A DNA stretch of 64,000 bases from Promerops cafer (taxonomy: Eukaryota; Chordata; Aves; Passeriformes; Nectariniidae), in contig VZSE01013530.1 in assembly GCA_013398275.1 (NCBI GenBank), positions 310,001-374,000 on the forward strand. Direction: 5' to 3'. Of the stretch, positions 60,501-64,000 are shown piece by piece (position 1 is the first letter of the stretch; each line of letters begins with the position of its first letter). The position numbers and the translations under genes are program-made. Below the pieces are notes generated by a model. It was not told the DNA's origin. It searched no databases and was given only the letters and a program-made list of their open reading frames with translations.

Positions 60501-62608
60501 AGGCATCCTCCCTCCGACAGGCACAGCATTCAGCAGCTGGCTGACAGCTTCGGAGCTCTCCAAGGCCGACTTGGAGGAGCCCTCGCTAACGGCCGTGGGT
60601 TCTGTGAGGGCTGACTGCTGACCTCTTTTAGCTGCTGGAGTTTTAAGAGAGGTGCCTGAATTTGGCTCAGATTTGCTTTTTGGTTGTTTTTCCTGGAAAC
60701 AAGGAGAGAGTCACATTTCAGAGCTTTCACAGATAAGCAGGTCCCCAGCACATATGCCATGTTTCCCGTGGCCTATTTAATGCTGGATCAAAACAGCAAA
60801 TTCCTAAGTGTTTGAGCAGTGAATTGTATGGGAGTAGACAGACAGCATCTCCTACAACAGCAAAGGCCCTGCTAACATTGTACCTGTCCTCTTGGCCCTT
60901 CACATATTATTTTTAGACACTGTTTACTTTCAAGAATCAATCTATCTTTCTTAAACTCCCTTAAATATCACCATTAGCATCAACACCACAAAGTCACCCA
61001 CCACCCTCTGTGGCAAGGGCCCTCTCCTACGCTCCTCTTTCACGGCTTCAGCTCTCTGATGCTGTCTGTTCTTCCACATCATTGAGCAATCCAAGGGAGT
61101 TAAGACAGAATTTGCATCTTTTGGATATATGCTTTCAGAAAGCAAGCATGTGAGCCAACCAGAAAACAGGATTACTTAGGAAGATTTTTTTGACTAAGAA
61201 AAATGTTACTTCCAAGACTAAAGCTACAAAAATCATTGTACTGGAGTCAACAAAGGTACAATGAACACTGAATTGGAATATGGAAAAATATATGAGAAAT
61301 GGAACCCAGCAGATCAGAGTAAGCCTGAAAGACAAAAAGGAAAACTCCCTCTAAAACCTTTCAGTTCTAACCAGGGTAGGATTGAACAGCAGCAGACATG
61401 CCATGTTCAAGCAGAATCCAGAAATACTTTTTGCATTCAGCCATCTCTCTACCTCAGCAGATTTACCAAACAAAAGCAAAGATGTCACCATCAATGTTTG
61501 TACCCTACCACACAGGAAGCTCAGCCTTCAGCTCAGACACCATGGAGTTTGCAAGCTGCCCAAAAGAGTTCTCATCCCTGAATGTTTAATGGATCCAGAC
61601 ACAAAACAAAGGAGGTTCAGAACAAATCCACACAAAGCCACAGAATGTCAATGCCAATTTTCACACTGAGAACATCCTTTAAATTGTGCCTGAGGAGTCT
61701 TGCTTCAGAGAGAAATGCACATCTGTTCAGAGCTGACTAATTACCAGGATAGTGCCAAGGTTTAAGGATCAAGTGTTTCTCTACACAGCTAGTAAAGATG
61801 CCAATAACTTAAGCAGAGTAGGCATCATGTGGGGAAAGACTTTTCCACTCAGACAAGCTTCACAACTCTACCAACACCTGGAAATTTCCTTCCAGTCAGA
61901 GGTCAGAACATCATGATCAGACACATGGCCATGAGACAACAATACCCAACAGCACTTCAGCTTCCACGAGATCAACTTTATTAACAAGCTTCTAAAGGAT
62001 CATACACCTCCTATAGTTGAGAGTTGTTCCTCCTCTCTGTTAAAAAAACAACGTTGAAAGACCCCAGAAAACTAAATTTGTAGAAGAACTTCAAATGCTG
62101 ATATTAATTACCACAAAACAGCTTCCTGAGCTTAGCTGGGGCTGTAGCAGGAAGAACAGGCAATGCCTTCCACTCACAGGAACTATGCAGGCAGAGGGCC
62201 AGAAGAATGTGTATCCTCTCAGTGAGAGTTAGCAAATGCAGCCCCATCTATTCTAACTGGTATGAGCAGCATCTTTACCCAAGGTATGGTGATTTCAGGT
62301 CTCACCCTGGCCAAGTGTCCTCTGCAATGGTGACTTGCTCCAGCACACACATTGGAACACAAGTGCAGGGATCATTTCTGACTTCCTGTGCTAGATCTAC
62401 AGGTCTAGAAGTATCACAGGCATTCACAAAACCAGCACTTTTTGTCTCAAAGTTAGGAAAGGAAAGACAAATTTACCTTTGGGATCCATTTCCCTCCCAG
62501 GAAGTTCCCACACGTTGGGCATTTTGGTGGCTTATGCCTGGTGACATAAGTGAAGGAACAGCCAGGATTGGTGCAATTTCCATGTCCCCTGCGAGTATAG
62601 GTGGTTGT
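49222..62608 (-). CDS. HMGXB3: HMG domain-containing protein 3, C-terminal 978 codons (5' exons outside window)
   Basis: Nuclear protein of poorly known function. Coding exons in transcription order: 62608-62477, 60692-60277, 59927-59752, 59459-59362, 58752-58687, 58160-58011, 56366-56065, 54731-54604, 54053-53922, 53654-53470, 52886-52667, 51584-51451, 51064-50948, 50613-50404, 49692-49222 (stop included). Phases match at all 14 junctions and the total is 978 codons plus stop. I recognise the human protein in many blocks, such as SSRHWPPVYVVD, NVEDFW, GLFNVGNKLLVSLDLLFAIR and LYRLGVAQIKTETE. The HMG box and N-terminus are not in the window and must lie beyond 64000. Donors GTTAGT (after 50404) and GTTGTT (after 59362) are atypical. 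The acceptor of the 66-nt exon is ambiguous (58752 or 58777); 58752 keeps the frame. Confidence 0.94.
50143..50290 (+). mobile_element. CR1 LINE 3' end in HMGXB3 intron
   Basis: Reads GGGAGTGTTCAAGACCAGG, CTGGATGGGGCTGTGAGCAA, CCTGGCCTACTGGAAGGTG, ACCCTGCCTGTGGCAGCGGG and ends CATTCTGTGATTCTAC, all in the order of the avian CR1 3' end, sense on the + strand and so antisense to HMGXB3. It is 5'-truncated and moderately diverged. It ends about 115 bp from the exon at 50404. Confidence 0.88.
53470..56366 (-). other. HMGXB3: HMGXB3 cysteine-rich region
   Basis: Four exons (56366-56065, 54731-54604, 54053-53922, 53654-53470) encode window residues about 347-595. Cysteines come in pairs typical of metal binding: CVQCLLC, ECW, LQCLALH, LLCNGYWAFEC and MICGICG. 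Between them lie helical, leucine-rich stretches. I recall that this part of HMGXB3 has been linked to the CxC cysteine clusters that accompany KDZ transposases; I cannot verify that here. Zinc binding is inferred from spacing only. Confidence 0.75.
58011..58160 (-). other. HMGXB3: HMGXB3 zinc-ribbon exon, second copy
   Basis: A 150-nt exon, phase 0 at both ends, window residues 297-346. It reads GRGKCKNPSCSYVYTNRHKP followed by RICPSCG, a C-x4-C plus C-x2-C ribbon. It closely resembles the exon at 62477-62608. The acceptor lies only about 35 bp from a CR1 fragment. Confidence 0.88.
58195..58260 (+). mobile_element. CR1 LINE 3' terminal fragment
   Basis: About 65 bp with TTGGACTCCATGATCTTAAA, GGTGTTTTACAGCCTGAATG and ACTCTATGATTCTA, the last bases of a CR1 element in + orientation. 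It sits in the HMGXB3 intron just upstream (in transcription order) of the acceptor of the exon 58160-58011. Confidence 0.82.
59362..60692 (-). other. HMGXB3: HMGXB3 low-complexity linker exons
   Basis: Exons 60692-60277, 59927-59752 and 59459-59362 encode window residues about 45-274. The stretch is rich in Ser, Lys, Pro, Glu and Ala (for example KSKPRPKPS and AILPAPASVG) with one more conserved-looking block, EMEWEEVIISEGHFLPNN. It separates the two zinc-ribbon exons and is probably disordered. The middle exon starts with a single base completing a Gly codon, which confirms the junction. Confidence 0.85.
62477..62608 (-). other. HMGXB3: HMGXB3 zinc-ribbon exon, first copy
   Basis: A 132-nt exon of 44 codons, phase 0 at both ends. 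It contains RRGHGNCTNPGCSFTYVTRH followed by KPPKCPTCG. Spacing and flanking residues match the exon at 58011-58160 (RGxGxC-x-NP-x-CS, then RHKP, then CPxCG), so the two are duplicates. It is the most 5' HMGXB3 exon I can see. Confidence 0.88.
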
Positions 62609-64000
62609 CTGAAACAAGAATTGTCAAGAATTTGTCTACAGACCTGAAAACCACAAAGCTGTGCTGATCACTTATTTTTCCTCATAAACACCTTACAAAT
62701 GTTATTTGGCAAATCACCAGCCTTCCACTATTATTCATTTTACTGAACAAACACCACACAGGTGGGTCAGGGTGAGGCAGCACCCTAACTACTACGAGTC
62801 TAAATGTCAGTCTACACAACAGCCTCTGGTATTACCAGAATTTAGATCAACCTGCAGAGCAGAGATGAACAATGCACATAACCTCCTTGAGAAGCTAATC
62901 CTGCATTTACAGTGATGTAACAGTTATTTTTGGACATGAAAAAGTCATAGTAAGATGGCATTAAAATGCTTCTAACAGCAATCCACAGTAAGACAAGATG
63001 TGATTAACACTCATGACAACACAGCAAAAAGACTTGAAGACAAGCACTCATGATGCAAAGGCAATTTTGTCAGTAATTTGTTGCTGTATGGGACGGTCAA
63101 GTGTTCCCTGGTTCTTCACTGTAACTTGCTATGAACTACTGAAACACGAGCAGCATCATCAGGCACTATTTATACAAACAACTAAAGTAGAACCTGTCAC
63201 CTTTGCCAGGACAACTGCATCAACACATTTGAGTTGTTGTCAGCACAGCACTTCCCAATATCCTGTCCTCAACACTCCCAAGGGAGCTGTTGTGCTGTAA
63301 CTCCCTAACTAGGTAAAGATTTTTTTCTAGAAATGAAAGTGCTGCTGTCAAAGAAATGAGTCAATTTAAACCAGATCCTCTCAGGAACAAAAACCTGAGG
63401 TATTTCCATTCTCCCCAAGACAACTGGAAGACCATCACACTATGCACCTCTATAAATATCTGCAGTGTTCCACCAGCTGCAAGCATAGAGAACCTGGAAA
63501 ACAGGATTTGATGCTAGCTTATATAACAGAAGGAGCTGCAGTACTGACTGTACAATGAACTCCCAAAATGGCTACAAAAACACAGGTGGCTGGAGTGGTT
63601 AGATTAGCAAAATTATGCTATTCTTCCTCATGCAACAGGCCCCACAGCCTTTTATATGGCTTCTCAAACCCTCAGGTCATTGCTCCCCTCCTGCCACATG
63701 GCCAAACAAGAGCTTTGGAGTTCATATTTTCCTGTCATAAGAGCAGATCCTTCCCCTTAAAGGGATGGACACTGGCTTTTTATGAAGACAAATATGCATC
63801 CAAGTAGTGCATGTAGATGGCTACACAGAAACTGCTGTTGGCCAGATGTGTTGTTGGCCACCTGTTTCCAAGAATTCCCTGAGGAAGAAGGCAGAAGAAA
63901 TAGGCCCTGTAAGACACTGTAGGAAGTCGAAGACACACAAGGGACAAAAATACATCAACTGATATGGCGACTCCAAATTGGATTATCTTTAAAAACTGAA
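62609..64000. other. HMGXB3: HMGXB3 intron, runs off the window edge
   Basis: No further exon on either strand can be supported here. The stretch is AT-rich without recognisable repeats. The rest of HMGXB3, including the HMG box, is expected further right. Confidence 0.6.

Noticed and set aside
1..64000. CRISPR array, operon or prokaryotic mobile system
   Set aside because: All genes are intron-bearing vertebrate genes; no regularly spaced repeats or bacterial-type gene clusters were seen.

Overview
The window is vertebrate nuclear DNA, almost certainly from a bird and probably a songbird. It carries split genes with GT-AG introns, degenerate CR1 LINE 3' ends in both orientations, and avian-type retroviral LTR pieces. 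The gene order (PDGFRB, CSF1R, then HMGXB3 in the opposite direction) is the one known from human 5q32. I read 58 coding exons across three genes. All join in frame, with no frameshift or internal stop, so the genes look intact.

Layout. Positions 1-4819 are non-coding DNA upstream of the PDGFRB start codon; I see no coding exon there and could not place the non-coding first exon. PDGFRB (+) has 22 coding exons at 4848-18621, predicting 1093 aa. A solo LTR with clean boundaries sits in the intron before its transmembrane exon. A long 3' flank follows, with a likely distal poly(A) signal at 23608. About 4 kb of gene-free DNA then leads to CSF1R (+), with 21 coding exons at 27695-46127, predicting 967 aa. 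Its 4.6-kb first coding intron is where the macrophage enhancer FIRE lies in other amniotes. HMGXB3 (-) is convergent: its 3' end lies about 0.4 kb past the end of CSF1R, and 15 coding exons (978 codons) run from 49222 up to 62608. Its HMG-box exons lie beyond the right edge.

Function. PDGFRB and CSF1R are class III receptor tyrosine kinases: five extracellular Ig domains, one transmembrane helix, an autoinhibitory juxtamembrane segment, a kinase split by an insert, and a tail of tyrosine docking sites. PDGFRB serves mesenchymal and perivascular cells (PDGF-B/D). CSF1R serves macrophages and related myeloid cells (CSF1, IL34). They are tandem duplicates: the first 20 coding introns of both genes have the same phase in the same order, and eight exon pairs have identical lengths. 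HMGXB3 is an unrelated nuclear protein whose visible part holds two similar zinc-ribbon exons and a cysteine-rich conserved region.

I found no undescribed system. The points most worth a second look are the bounded solo LTR, the zinc-ribbon exon duplication in HMGXB3, a CR1 fragment next to a splice acceptor, and a few residue changes at signalling tyrosines.
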